64,000 nt of DNA from Chloroflexi bacterium UBA4736 (lineage in GTDB: Bacteria; Chloroflexota; Dormibacteria; Dormibacterales; Dormibacteraceae): assembly GCA_002404015.1 (NCBI GenBank), contig DHIW01000004.1:1575-65574 (forward strand). Direction: 5' to 3'. The notes under the pieces were generated by a model. That model was not told the origin of the DNA. It worked only from the letters and a program-made list of their open reading frames with translations, and ran no database searches. A program made the translations under genes and the position numbers. Each line of letters opens with the position of its first letter. Positions within the stretch are counted from its first letter, which is position 1. Shown here piece after piece: positions 39,690-48,367 of the stretch.

Positions 39690-40443
39690 GCTGACGGCGG
39701 ACGTGGCCGCGGTCCGGGCCATCGGTGCGTCATTCCTGGTGGTCGGTTTTGACGCGCCGGCCATCGCTCATGACGCACGAGCGGGACAGTTCGTGAACCT
39801 GCTGCTGCGGCCGGGCCCTCTGCTCCGGCGGCCTTTCTCGGTGTACCGGGTCGTGGGCGACCTGGTCGAGGTGATCTACCGCCCAGTCGGGGCAGGCACC
39901 CACCAGATGGCAGAGCTCCGGATCGGCGACCGGGTCTCGGTGCTGGGGCCGCTCGGCCGCGGCTTCGAGTTCCGCGAGGAGTGGGCGGAGGTGGCGCTGG
40001 TGTCGGGCGGGCTGGGCGTGGCGCCGATGCCCCTGGCCGCCCGCGACGCCGCCGCCAACGGCCTGCGCGTGCACTGGGTCCATGGCGCCCGCACGGCGGC
40101 CGAGCTGTGCGAGGAGTGGTCGGGCGACGAGGTCGTGTACGCCACCGACGATGGCTCGCGCGGAGTGCACGGCTCAGTGGTCAGCGCCATCCCGGCCGGG
40201 GTGCAGGCGGTCCTCGCCTGCGGGCCCAACGCAATGCTGGCGGCGGTGGCGCAGCGCTTCGCGGCGGCCCAGGTCGCGCTCGAGACGTACATGGGCTGCG
40301 GCACTGGCGTGTGCCTTGGCTGCGCGGTGCCGCGCACATCGGGCGTCTACGACCGGGCTTGCAGCGAGGGCCCCGTCTATCCCGCTGGGACGATCGACTG
40401 GGAGGCGCTGCCCTCCCGCCTCCACTACGAGGCAGCTGGATGA
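39682..40443 (+). CDS. pyrK: Dihydroorotate dehydrogenase electron-transfer subunit
   Basis: A 253-residue FAD and [2Fe-2S] protein that passes electrons from class 1B dihydroorotate dehydrogenase to [12 protein letters not shown] is the FAD-binding RPxS-type motif and GGLGVAPM the NAD site. The cluster cysteines are in [15 protein letters not shown] with a fourth in [10 protein letters not shown]. It starts at a TTG at 39682 that overlaps the carAB stop. pyrD overlaps by four bases. Confidence 0.93.
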
Positions 40444-41336
40444 ATGTGGGCCGCGTCGAGCTGAAGGGGCCGGTCCTGGCCGCCTCCGGCACGTTCGGCT
40501 ACGGCACCGAGGTCCCCCTGCTGGAGCGGCAGGCGTTGGGCGGGATGGTTTGCAAGGGCATCTTCCTGAAGCCGAGGCTGGGCACCCCGCCGCCGCGCAT
40601 CGTTGAGACGCCGGCCGGCCTGCTGAACGCGATCGGCCTCCAGGGCCCCGGGGTGGAGGCGCTCATCCGCGACTACACGCCGCAGTGGGCCGGCTGGGAG
40701 TTCCCGGTCCTGGCCAACATCAACGGCGAGACGGTCGAGGAGTACGGCGAGCTGGCCACCCGGCTGGATGGCGTGCCCGGCGTCGCCGGGTTGGAGGTCA
40801 ACATCTCCTGCCCCAACGTCTCGCAGGGCGGGATGCTCTTCGGCAACAACCCGCACTCGGCGGCCGCGGTGACCGAGGCGGTGCGGCTGCGCACCTCGCT
40901 CCCGGTCTGGGTCAAGCTCACCCCGGCTGTCTCCGACATCGGTGCCATCGCCCGCGCGGTCGAGGACGCCGGCGCCGACGCCCTCTGCGCGGTCAACACG
41001 TTCGTCGGGATGTCTATCGACCTCCACACCCTGAAGCCGCGCCTGGCCTTCCGGACGGGCGGCCTTTCGGGGCCCGCGATCCGCCCGATGGCCGTGCACC
41101 TGGCCCACCAGGCGGCGCGAGCCGTGCGGATCCCTGTGATCGGGATCGGGGGGATCGCCAGCGCTGAAGATGCGCTGGAGTTCCTGGTCGCCGGCTGTGC
41201 CGCCGTCCAAGTCGGCACCGCCACCTTCGTCAGCGGCTCGGCCGTGAAGTCGGTGGCCGAGGGCATCGCCGCCTTCCTGGCCGCCCGGGGCTACCGCTCG
41301 CTGAGCGAGCTGCCCCGCTACCTGCCCCGGGACTGA
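40440..41336 (+). CDS. pyrD: Dihydroorotate dehydrogenase, class 1B catalytic subunit
   Basis: Oxidises dihydroorotate to orotate. It has 298 residues. Motifs: AASGTFGYG, NAIGLQGPG, LEVNISCPNVSQGG with the catalytic cysteine, and the FMN phosphate site IGIGGIASAEDALEF. The adjacent pyrK makes it the NAD-linked 1B type. The 3' end overlaps a convergent zinc-finger gene by 19 bases. pyrC, pyrE and pyrF are not nearby. Confidence 0.95.
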   Translation: MNVGRVELKGPVLAASGTFGYGTEVPLLERQALGGMVCKGIFLKPRLGTPPPRIVETPAGLLNAIGLQGPGVEALIRDYTPQWAGWEFPVLANINGETVEEYGELATRLDGVPGVAGLEVNISCPNVSQGGMLFGNNPHSAAAVTEAVRLRTSLPVWVKLTPAVSDIGAIARAVEDAGADALCAVNTFVGMSIDLHTLKPRLAFRTGGLSGPAIRPMAVHLAHQAARAVRIPVIGIGGIASAEDALEFLVAGCAAVQVGTATFVSGSAVKSVAEGIAAFLAARGYRSLSELPRYLPRD

Positions 41337-41608
41337 GGAGCCGGCGCCAGCATCAGGTTGTCCACGTAGCACCAGAGCCAGGACTCGCCTGGCTGGAAGG
41401 ACTGGATCACCGGGTGGCCGGTCTGGTGGAAGTGGGCGGTGGCGTGCCGGCCTGGTGAGGAGTCGCAGCAGCCGATGTGCCCGCAGGACAGGCAGCGTCG
41501 GAGGTGGACCCAGGACTGGCCGGCCGCCAGGCATTCCTCGCAGCCGTCAGGCGTGCGCGCCGGCGGGTCGCCGACGGTGGCGACGTGGGGACAGCCAGAC
41601 TCGGGCAC
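41318..41608 (-). CDS. UBP-type zinc finger protein
   Basis: A 96-residue protein made of one UBP-like zinc finger: CEECLAAGQSWVHLRRCLSCGHIGCCDSSPGRHATAHFHQTGHPVI, with the expected cysteine and histidine ligands and the closing WCYVD. In eukaryotes this fold binds ubiquitin C-termini. Stand-alone bacterial versions are common in actinobacteria and of unknown role. It lies convergent to pyrD and just upstream of a frameshifted GNAT. Confidence 0.85.
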   Translation of the reverse strand: MPESGCPHVATVGDPPARTPDGCEECLAAGQSWVHLRRCLSCGHIGCCDSSPGRHATAHFHQTGHPVIQSFQPGESWLWCYVDNLMLAPAPQSRGR

Positions 41609-41623
41609 CTTGTCTGCAACCGG

Positions 41624-42218
41624 CTAGCGGTCAAGCCTCTTCCGCACGTGGGTGAAATGCTCGCTCGCCCCGATCACTTCGAGCCCGGCAGCGCGATACA
41701 TCTTGAGCGCGCCGTGGTAGGCGATCGCCTCGGGCTTGAGCTGTGGGTGATCCTTCCGGACCTCCGTGGCCGGATAGGCGTCCACGTACGCGCAGCCCAG
41801 CTCCCGGAGTCGCGAGCAGGCCGCATCGAGAAGCCCTTGCCGCCACGCCCCGGCGCCGCATGTCCGGGCGCACCACGAAGCAGACGACGTTGCCGGCCGT
41901 GTCCTCGGCGGGGATCTCCTCGTCGTCGAGGCGGGGCAGGTGCGGCTTCCGGTCGGCGTGGACCCAGCCCACCACCTGGCGGTCCAGATAGGCGAGCACG
42001 CCGTTCGTGCGGCCCTGGTCGATCAGAGCCGCCTTGGCGGCCCGGTTCTCGGGCCCCTTGCGCTCGCCCCAGGCCTCCTGGGAGCAGTTGATGTTGTAGA
42101 AGAAGCAGTAGCACGTCGACCAGTGGGGGTTGTCCGTGAAAGCGTCCGAGTCGAAGTAGGCCAGGAAGTCCTCGCGGGTGTCCTCGCCGAGAGGCCTGAA
42201 CGAGAGGTTCAGCGAGAT
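41624..42218 (-). pseudogene. GNAT acetyltransferase with a one-base frameshift
   Basis: Two frames together give one GNAT protein of about 197 residues. The first part (FLAYFDSDAFTDNPHW, then AEDTAGNVVCFVVRPDMRRRGVA) reaches the acetyl-CoA loop. The rest (GLLDAACSRLRELGCAYVDAYPA, ALKMYRAAGLEVIG) follows in another frame. Removing one G near 41841 restores the join. The first frame has no ATG, GTG or TTG between an in-frame stop at 42336 and the conserved start; ATC at 42218, six bases after GGAG, fits best. This is either a recent pseudogene or a base error in the assembly. Confidence 0.75.
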
Positions 42219-42391
42219 CGCCGGCTCCGAGGCGCCCTCGGCGCCGACCGGGCCAGCTTCTTGATCTCCGCCCAGCCCGCGGACATGCGGGCGAGCTCCT
42301 TCGTCAGGCGCTCGTTCTGGGTGCGCAGGGCCTTGTTAGCCTTGGCCAGCCGAGCCACCGCCTCGACCGTCTCCGCCAGGAGCTGTTCCAT
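42209..42391 (-). CDS. Small coiled-coil protein
   Basis: A 60-residue protein that is mostly one coiled coil (AETVEAVARLAKANKALRTQNERLTKELARM) with a basic, proline-rich tail. GAGGTGG precedes the ATG at 42391. It overlaps the GNAT start by ten bases. No family recognised; it may be a small adaptor or an accessory of the GNAT. Confidence 0.5.
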   Translation of the reverse strand: MEQLLAETVEAVARLAKANKALRTQNERLTKELARMSAGWAEIKKLARSAPRAPRSRRSR

Positions 42392-42433
42392 GCCACCTCG
42401 ATCCGTGCCGTGCTTCCGCCCAATCACCGGCAC

Positions 42434-42464
42434 ATATTATTCGCGGGCGTGCTTCGAGTCGAAG
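42434..42464 (-). promoter_or_regulatory. Candidate promoter with palindromic operator for the coiled-coil/GNAT genes
   Basis: On the minus strand, TAATAT (42439-42434) lies 42 bases before the coiled-coil ATG. The perfect palindrome CTTCGA-C-TCGAAG (42452-42464) covers the -35 position. A repressor or activator site is plausible; no regulator gene is adjacent. Confidence 0.4.
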
Positions 42465-42533
42465 GGCTTTGTAAAGCGGTGCCGCGACGTGACGGCCCTC
42501 CGCGACTTGACGGTCTCGCCGCCGGCCCGCGGC

Positions 42534-43817
42534 CTACGCCGGGTAGTCGGCCGGCTCCAGCGTGAACACGGCCGGCCGCAGCAGCCTGATCGCCACCACC
42601 ACGGCGCCCGCGACCGCGGCGCCCACGAACATCGCGAGGGGGGCTCCGAACAGCGACGCCAGGGCACCCGCCTGGGTGGCTCCTAGCGGTCCGACGCCCA
42701 TCAGCGACTGCGCGTAGAGCGCCATCACACGGCCTCGCAGCCGGTCGGGGGTGACCGTCTGCACGCGCGTGTTGGCGGTGGCCAGGAACCACATCTGCGC
42801 GAACCCGCTCAGATAGAGAAGGACCAGGGACAGCGGCAGGGAGCGGCTGATCGAAAAGCCGATCAGCGCCGCCGACCAGCCCAGGGCGACCCAGAACTGG
42901 AGGCGGCCGTTGGCGCGGTTGCTCACGGCCAGGGTGAGGGCGGCGGTCAGCGCCCCCGCGCCCAGCGCCGCCATCAGGAAACCGAAGCCGGCGGCGCCGA
43001 TGTGCAGCACCCCGTCGGCGAAGAGCGGGATCAGGGTCAGCCGGTTCATAGCAAAGAGCGAGAACACCGCGACCATGACCAGCATCGTGCCGACGATGGG
43101 GTCCCGGCGCGCGTAGACAGCGCCTTCCTTGATGCGCTCGACCATCGACACGTTTTCCGGGCTCTTCACCAGCCGGGGCAGGTTGCTCATCAACGTCAGC
43201 GCCACGATCGCGGCCAGGAAGGAGAGGCTGTTGATCAGGAAGCAGATCGGCACGCCGACCACGGCGATCAGGATCCCCGCCAGCGACGGTCCGACCACCG
43301 CGGCGGCATTCCAGACCGAGGAGTTGAGCGCGATCGCGTTCATGAGGTCGTCGCGACCCACCATCTCGATCGCGAAGGCCTGCCGGGCCGGCACGTCGAA
43401 GACCTGGATCACGCCCCAGGCCAGGCCCGCCAGCAGGACCATCCAGTACGCGGCGTGGTTGGTGTGGCTGGCCAGGAAGAGCCCGAACGAAGGGACCATG
43501 AACAGGGTCTGCGTGACCTGCAGGACGCCGCGCTTCGGGAAGCGGTCGGCGACCAGCCCGCCGAACGGCCCGAAGACCAGGATCGGGAGGTACTGCACAG
43601 CCAAGGCCAGCCCGACCAGGAGGCCGTTGTGGGTCAGCTCGAGGGCCAGCCAGGGCAGCGCGATCGACTGCATCCAGGTGCCGATCGTGGAGATCAGCTG
43701 GCCGCCGAAGAACAGGCGGTAGTTGCGGTGCCGGAGGGCGCCGAGCACGCGACGGGGGGTGCCGGGCGGGGGGGCCTGGGCTCGGGAGACGGACACGCTC
43801 CCTGATAATCGCACCAT
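42534..43817 (-). CDS. MFS transporter, enterobactin-exporter-like (MFS_3)
   Basis: About 427 residues and roughly 12 membrane helices. HRNYRLFFGGQLISTIGTWMQSIALPWLALELT is the typical N-terminus of the MFS_3/EntS-like group, and FGPFGGLVADRFPKR is the loop 2-3 motif. The start is uncertain: ATG at 43817, the adjacent GTG or GTG at 43799. The first would overlap head-to-head with the SRPBCC gene by two bases. Substrate unknown; an efflux role is usual. Confidence 0.83.
   Translation of the reverse strand: MVRLSGSVSVSRAQAPPPGTPRRVLGALRHRNYRLFFGGQLISTIGTWMQSIALPWLALELTHNGLLVGLALAVQYLPILVFGPFGGLVADRFPKRGVLQVTQTLFMVPSFGLFLASHTNHAAYWMVLLAGLAWGVIQVFDVPARQAFAIEMVGRDDLMNAIALNSSVWNAAAVVGPSLAGILIAVVGVPICFLINSLSFLAAIVALTLMSNLPRLVKSPENVSMVERIKEGAVYARRDPIVGTMLVMVAVFSLFAMNRLTLIPLFADGVLHIGAAGFGFLMAALGAGALTAALTLAVSNRANGRLQFWVALGWSAALIGFSISRSLPLSLVLLYLSGFAQMWFLATANTRVQTVTPDRLRGRVMALYAQSLMGVGPLGATQAGALASLFGAPLAMFVGAAVAGAVVVAIRLLRPAVFTLEPADYPA
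43804..43809 (+). promoter_or_regulatory. Candidate -10 box of the SRPBCC gene, leaderless
   Basis: GATAAT, preceded by CT, ends six bases before the ATG at 43816, and no Shine-Dalgarno is present. This would give an mRNA beginning at the start codon. Confidence 0.4.
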
Positions 43818-44283
43818 GGCGAAGATCCGCGAGGAGGTGGATATCGACGCCCTGCCGGAACGGGTCTGGGCCGTCGTCCACGAGGATCTGAAGAACGCCG
43901 CCAAATGGAGCGGATACGTTCGGAAGGCGGAGCCGCTGGACGCGAACCCGCCCGGCAAGGGCGACCGGGTACGTTACCACCTGGAGCTGCCGGGCGGTTT
44001 CAAGGAGGCCCTGGAGGTCGAGCAGAGCGTGTTCACAAAGCCCCGCCGCTGCGCCGGCAAGTTCATCGGCGGCCCGCTCAAGGGCACCTGGTCCTACAGC
44101 TACACGACCCAGGCCGGCAAAACCCACCTCACATACGAGATGGACTACGAGCTGGGCGGCATCCTGCGCTTCGCCGGCGGGATGCTGAAGGGCCAGTACG
44201 AGAAGGGCATCAGGGATTCGATGGTGTCCCTCAAGAAGTACGTCGAGGCGGGCAAGGGACCGAAGGCGGCCCCCGCCCGGTGA
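43816..44283 (+). CDS. SRPBCC (START-like) family protein
   Basis: A 155-residue protein with the polyketide cyclase/SRPBCC pattern: an N-terminal strand (IREEVDIDALPERVWAVVHED), several long strands, and a long C-terminal helix (EKGIRDSMVSLKKYVEAG). These proteins bind hydrophobic ligands in a deep pocket. It is co-transcribed with a CoA-ester lyase (GTGA overlap), so a role in lipid or CoA-ester handling is inference only. Confidence 0.7.
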   Translation: MAKIREEVDIDALPERVWAVVHEDLKNAAKWSGYVRKAEPLDANPPGKGDRVRYHLELPGGFKEALEVEQSVFTKPRRCAGKFIGGPLKGTWSYSYTTQAGKTHLTYEMDYELGGILRFAGGMLKGQYEKGIRDSMVSLKKYVEAGKGPKAAPAR

Positions 44284-45191
44284 GGGCCCGGCGCTCGATC
44301 CTCTCGGTCCCCGCCACCGAGCGACGGTTCCACGCCAAGGCCGCCGAATCGGCGGCCGACATGGTCATCCTCGACCTGGAGGACTCGGTCGCCCCGGCGC
44401 GCAAGGAGGATGCCCGGGGCCTGGTGCTGGAAGCCCTGCGCGGCCACTCCTACGAGGGCAAGCTGCGGGCGGTCCGGATCAACGGGCTCGACACGGCCTG
44501 GTGGCAGGACGACCTCGGCCAGGTCGTCCCGGAGCTCGGCGACCGCCTGGACGTGGTGGTGGTGCCCAAGGTGGAGTCGGCGGGTGCCGTCGAGGCGGTC
44601 GCGGGCGCCCTGGACGAGCTCGGCAGCTCGGCCGGGCTCGACCTGCAGATCGAGAGCGCCCGCGGCATGGAGGCCGTCAGCGAGATCGCCGCCGCCTCGC
44701 GCCGCGTCCAGGCTCTGCACTTCGGGCCCGGCGACTTCGGCGCCGACCTGCGAATGCCGGGGCTCAGCATCGGGGCGGCTGTCGAAGACTACCCGGGCGA
44801 CATCTGGCACCCCTTCCTGGCCCGGATCCTGGTGGCGGCGCGAGCCAACGGCCTGCTGGCGGTGGACGGTCCGTACGCCAACGTCCGCGACCTGGACGGG
44901 CTGCGCCGCTCGGCGCGGCGGAGCGCCCTGCTCGGCTACGACGGCAAGTGGGCGCTGAACCCGGCCCAGGCGGACGTTCTGAACGAGGTGTACGCCCCCG
45001 CGCAGGAGGAGTTCGACAAGGCGAGCGCGATCTTGAGCGCGTACGAACGGTCCACGGAAGCGGGCCAGGGGGCCGCCCGGTTGGGCGCGGAGATGATCGA
45101 CGAGGCGACCCGAAAGATGGCGCTCGTGACGGTCGAACGGGGGCGGGCAGCCGGTATGACGGCGGGGACGTGGGAACCCGGGATCGACTGA
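44280..45191 (+). CDS. HpcH/HpaI (CitE-like) CoA-ester lyase, malyl-CoA lyase type
   Basis: A 303-residue TIM-barrel lyase. RRSILSVPATERRF is the CitE/malyl-CoA lyase N-terminus. DMVILDLEDSVAPARK holds a metal or CoA-site acidic pair, and VVVPKVESA and QIESARGMEAV hold the metal-binding glutamates. GYDGKWALNPAQADVLNEVYAP is the C-terminal closing region. Together with the next gene it could act as malyl-CoA/methylmalyl-CoA lyase in an ethylmalonyl-CoA-type route. Citramalyl-CoA lyase is an alternative. Confidence 0.78.
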   Translation: MRARRSILSVPATERRFHAKAAESAADMVILDLEDSVAPARKEDARGLVLEALRGHSYEGKLRAVRINGLDTAWWQDDLGQVVPELGDRLDVVVVPKVESAGAVEAVAGALDELGSSAGLDLQIESARGMEAVSEIAAASRRVQALHFGPGDFGADLRMPGLSIGAAVEDYPGDIWHPFLARILVAARANGLLAVDGPYANVRDLDGLRRSARRSALLGYDGKWALNPAQADVLNEVYAPAQEEFDKASAILSAYERSTEAGQGAARLGAEMIDEATRKMALVTVERGRAAGMTAGTWEPGID

Positions 45192-46588
45192 ACGACCTGC
45201 TCGCAAGGGTTCGGGCGGACCCGGACGACGTCGGCCGCTACGAGCTGGCCTGGGCGGCGGCCCGAGCCGAGGCCGCCGACGCAGCACGCGAGTGGGCGGC
45301 CAACACGGGCGACGAGCTGGCGGGGCTGATCGCGGCCGCCGCCGAGGGGGTCGAGGACGACTCCCTGGAGCAGGCTCGCCGGCTGGCCCGGATCGGTGGC
45401 CTCCTAAAGCCGACCGAGGATCTCGGCGCCGATGAGGAGCAGCGACTGCTGCGGGCTCGGTTCCGGGAGTTCGCGGACCGGGTCGTCCGGCCCCGAGCTG
45501 CCGCCATCCACCGCCAGCAGCTGCCGATCCCCGACGAGATCATCGAGGGGGCCGCCGGTCTCGGGCTCTTCAATCTCTCGAGCACCGACTTCCGGACCAT
45601 GCTGATCGCCACCGAAGAGCTCTCGGCCGCCTCCCTCAACGCCGCCGGCAGCCTGATCACGCGTCCCGAGATCCTGGTGCACGCCCTGCTCCGGGCGGGC
45701 ACCGACGAGCAGAAGGCGCGCTGGCTGCCGGATATCACGAACGGCCGGAAGATGGTCGCCGTCGCCGTGACCGAGCCGGGGGCCGGCTCGGACGTGGCCG
45801 CTCTCGGCGACTGCCTGGCCACGCGCGCCGAGGCCGGCTGGCTGCTGGACGGGCGCAAGCGCTGGGCCGGCTTCTCCGCCCGGGCCGAGCTGATCGCGAT
45901 CCTGGTCCGGACCCGCGAGGGCGCCGGCCACCGCGGCCTGTCGCTGTTCGTGATCGAGAAACCGCGCCTCGACCAGCGGGACTTCGAGCACCACCAGGAG
46001 GCCGGCGGGCTGCTGCGCGGGACGGCCATTCCGATCCTCGGCTACCGCGGCATGAACACCTACGACCTGCAGTTCGAGCGCTATCTCGTGCCCGAGCAGA
46101 ACCTGATCGGCGGGCCGGCCTGGCTGGACCGCGGCTTCTACCTCCAGATGGAGGCGTTCAGCGTCGGCCGCCTGCAGACCGCGGGCCGCTCGGTGGGGGT
46201 GATGCAGGCCGCGCTCGACGCCGCCCGTGCCTACGCCGCCCAGCGGGTGGTGTTCGGCAGCCGGGTGGCCGACCTGCAGCTGGCGCAGGCCAGCCTGGGT
46301 GGGATGGCGGTCGCCGTCAACTCCGCGCGCCAGCTGAGCTACCGCGCCGCCCGCCTCATGGACCAGGGCACGGGCCAGGTGCAGGCCTCGCTGGCCAAGC
46401 TCTTCGCGGCCAGGATGGCCGAGCGGGTGACCCGCGACGCCATGCAGGTGCACGGCGGCAACGGCTACAGCGAGGAGTCGGACGTCTCCCGCTACTTCGT
46501 CGACGCCCGGGCGCTTACGATCTTCGAGGGAGCGGAGGAGGTGCTGGCATTGCGCGTCATCGCCAAGGCGCTTCTGGAGGAGATCTGA
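45170..46588 (+). CDS. Acyl-CoA dehydrogenase, probable (2S)-methylsuccinyl-CoA dehydrogenase
   Basis: A 472-residue FAD enzyme with an N-terminal helical extension of about 90 residues beyond the usual dehydrogenase core. Core motifs: VAVTEPGAGSDV, GRKRWAGFSARA, MQVHGGNGYSEESDVSRYF and LTIFEGAEEV with the catalytic glutamate position. LGYRGMNTYDLQFERYLVPEQNLIGG resembles the GYRGM segment of methylsuccinyl-CoA dehydrogenases of the ethylmalonyl-CoA pathway. The neighbouring lyase supports this. It starts at the GTG at 45170 inside the lyase end; a short-chain acyl-CoA dehydrogenase with another substrate is possible. Confidence 0.72.
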   Translation: MGTRDRLNDLLARVRADPDDVGRYELAWAAARAEAADAAREWAANTGDELAGLIAAAAEGVEDDSLEQARRLARIGGLLKPTEDLGADEEQRLLRARFREFADRVVRPRAAAIHRQQLPIPDEIIEGAAGLGLFNLSSTDFRTMLIATEELSAASLNAAGSLITRPEILVHALLRAGTDEQKARWLPDITNGRKMVAVAVTEPGAGSDVAALGDCLATRAEAGWLLDGRKRWAGFSARAELIAILVRTREGAGHRGLSLFVIEKPRLDQRDFEHHQEAGGLLRGTAIPILGYRGMNTYDLQFERYLVPEQNLIGGPAWLDRGFYLQMEAFSVGRLQTAGRSVGVMQAALDAARAYAAQRVVFGSRVADLQLAQASLGGMAVAVNSARQLSYRAARLMDQGTGQVQASLAKLFAARMAERVTRDAMQVHGGNGYSEESDVSRYFVDARALTIFEGAEEVLALRVIAKALLEEI

Positions 46589-47097
46589 TGCTGGCCTACA
46601 TCTTCTGGCACTGGACCCGGTCGCCGGCGTCGGAGTACGAAGCGGCGCTGGTGGGATTTCACCGGGAGCTGGAGGGGCTCCAGGTGCCGGGCCTGCAGGC
46701 TACGGCCAGCTATCGGATCCAGGGAGCGACCTGGGCTGGCGAGGGGCTGGCCTACGAGGACTGGTACCTGGTCGGCGGCTCGGCCGACCTCGACGTGCTC
46801 AACGAGGCGGCCGTCTCAAGGCCGATCCGGCCGGCGCACGACCGGCCTGCCCATCTCGCGGAAGGTGGGGCTGGCGGCCTCTACCGGCTCCAGAGCGGCG
46901 AGCCGGACCTCGACGCCGCGGAGGTGGCCTGGATCGCCAAGCCGCCAGGCCTGGCCTACGAGGACTTCTACTCCGGCCTGCCCCCGCTGCGGGCGCTCTT
47001 CAGGCGGCAGATGGTGCTGGGCCCGACCCCGGAGTTCTGCGCCTTCGGGGCGCGCGACCTGGATGGCCGGCTCGTGCGCCGCGAGCGTCTCGTCTAG
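46588..47097 (+). CDS. Conserved hypothetical protein of the acyl-CoA operon
   Basis: A 169-residue soluble protein beginning ATG at the dehydrogenase stop codon (TGATG). It has aromatic-rich segments (MLAYIFWHWTRSPASEYEAALVGFHREL, AYEDWYLVGG, GLAYEDFYSGL) that look like two related halves, reminiscent of a dimeric alpha-beta barrel, but I do not recognise the family. Coding signal and position support a real gene. Confidence 0.6.
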   Translation: MLAYIFWHWTRSPASEYEAALVGFHRELEGLQVPGLQATASYRIQGATWAGEGLAYEDWYLVGGSADLDVLNEAAVSRPIRPAHDRPAHLAEGGAGGLYRLQSGEPDLDAAEVAWIAKPPGLAYEDFYSGLPPLRALFRRQMVLGPTPEFCAFGARDLDGRLVRRERLV

Positions 47098-47103
47098 CGG
47101 CCG

Positions 47104-47547
47104 CTAGAAAGGAAGCAGCTCCAGCTGCTCGGCGCGGTCGTTGATGGCGCGCCGGAGCTGGGTCATCAGGTCGCGGTAGTGGGCCTGCGCGCTCTCCTCG
47201 TCGAGGTCCAGCTCGCGGAGGATGCGCACGACGTTGTTCATGGCTTGCAGCCCCGTCACCTCGTCCTGGCGCAGGTTGCGGCCGGCCGCGCGGAGGGCGG
47301 CGGCGGCGCGCTCCTGGCCGTGGGTCTTGAGCAGGCTGATCAGGCGGGCCGTCGCGACCAGCGCCTTCTGCGTGGTCGGGTGGACGTCCGCGGACACCAG
47401 CGCCCTTCGGGCGGCCGCGTTGCCGCGGGTCCGGCGGACGAGCCCGCGAGCGCCCCGGAGCGCTCGGGGCAGGAGGGGACCGGCGATCACCGCCACACCG
47501 GCCAGAACCAGCAGGCCGGCCAGGACGCCCACGAGCACTTCGAGCAC
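47104..47547 (-). CDS. Small membrane-anchored helical protein
   Basis: A 147-residue protein with an N-terminal membrane helix (VLVGVLAGLLVLAGVAVIAGPLL) and a long helical C-terminus (RLISLLKTHGQERAAAALRAAGRNL, RELDLDEESAQAHYRDLMTQLRRAI). The GTG at 47547 is chosen because the longer frame is a shadow of the divergent SDR gene. No family recognised. Confidence 0.6.
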   Translation of the reverse strand: MLEVLVGVLAGLLVLAGVAVIAGPLLPRALRGARGLVRRTRGNAAARRALVSADVHPTTQKALVATARLISLLKTHGQERAAAALRAAGRNLRQDEVTGLQAMNNVVRILRELDLDEESAQAHYRDLMTQLRRAINDRAEQLELLPF

Positions 47548-47569
47548 GTCCCTACGATACCCTTGGCCG

Positions 47570-48358
47570 GTGACGGACGAACATCGCGTAGCTGTGATAA
47601 CCGGCGCCTCGTCCGGCATCGGGGCCAGCACCGCGAGAGCCCTCGGCGGCGCCGGGTTCACCACCGTCTTGGGCGCGCGCCGCGTCGACCTGCTGAAGCA
47701 GGTGGCGGAGGAGTCGGGCGGCGTGGCCCTCCAGCTGGACGTCACCGACACGGCCAGTGTCAAGGCCTTCGCCGCCGAGGTGGACCGCCGCTTCGGCCGC
47801 GTCGACGTGCTGGTCAACAACGCCGGGCTGGCGTTGGGCCTGACGCCGGTCGAGTCGACACCGGACAAGTTCTGGGAGGGGATGTGGGAGGCCAACGTTC
47901 ACGGCCTGCTGAGGGTCACCCGGGAGTGCCTGCCGCTGCTTCGCAAGGCGCCCTTCGGCCATATCGTGAACCTGGGCTCGATCGCCGGCTTCGAGGTCTA
48001 CAAGGGGGGCGCGGGCTACGCGGCGACGAAGTGGGCCGTGCGGGCCATCACCCGGACGCTCCGCCTGGAGCTGAACGGAGAGCCCATCCGGGTCAGTGAG
48101 ATCGCGCCTGGCATGACCAGGACCGAGTTCAGCCTGGTCCGCTTCGAGGGCGACGAGAAGGCGGCCACGGAGCCCTACAAGGACGTCAAGCCGCTGGACG
48201 GCGACGACATCGCGGCCTGCATCAAGTTCGTCGTCACGCTGCCGCCGCACGTGAACATCGACGAGATGGTCATCCGGCCGCTGCAGCAGGCCGCCAGCTT
48301 CATGGTCGCGCGCGACCCCGAGCTGGCCCGCAAGCTGGGGGCCGAACCCGCCTGCTAG
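47570..48358 (+). CDS. Short-chain dehydrogenase/reductase
   Basis: A 262-residue classical SDR. The cofactor motif is TGASSGIGAST, the structural motif is NNAGLALG, and the active site is Ser in LGSIAGFEVYKGGAGYAATK with YxxxK. The C-terminus PHVNIDEMVIRPLQQA matches NADP-linked serine/3-hydroxy acid dehydrogenases (YdfG-like). It starts at the GTG at 47570, divergent from the small membrane protein. The substrate is probably a hydroxy acid but not proven. Confidence 0.88.
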   Translation: MTDEHRVAVITGASSGIGASTARALGGAGFTTVLGARRVDLLKQVAEESGGVALQLDVTDTASVKAFAAEVDRRFGRVDVLVNNAGLALGLTPVESTPDKFWEGMWEANVHGLLRVTRECLPLLRKAPFGHIVNLGSIAGFEVYKGGAGYAATKWAVRAITRTLRLELNGEPIRVSEIAPGMTRTEFSLVRFEGDEKAATEPYKDVKPLDGDDIAACIKFVVTLPPHVNIDEMVIRPLQQAASFMVARDPELARKLGAEPAC

Positions 48359-48367
48359 GAAGTTCTG

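Noticed and set aside
42424..44127. 567-residue minus-strand frame over the MFS gene
   Set aside because: Low-complexity shadow in another frame of the MFS transporter, which has clear membrane helices in its own frame.
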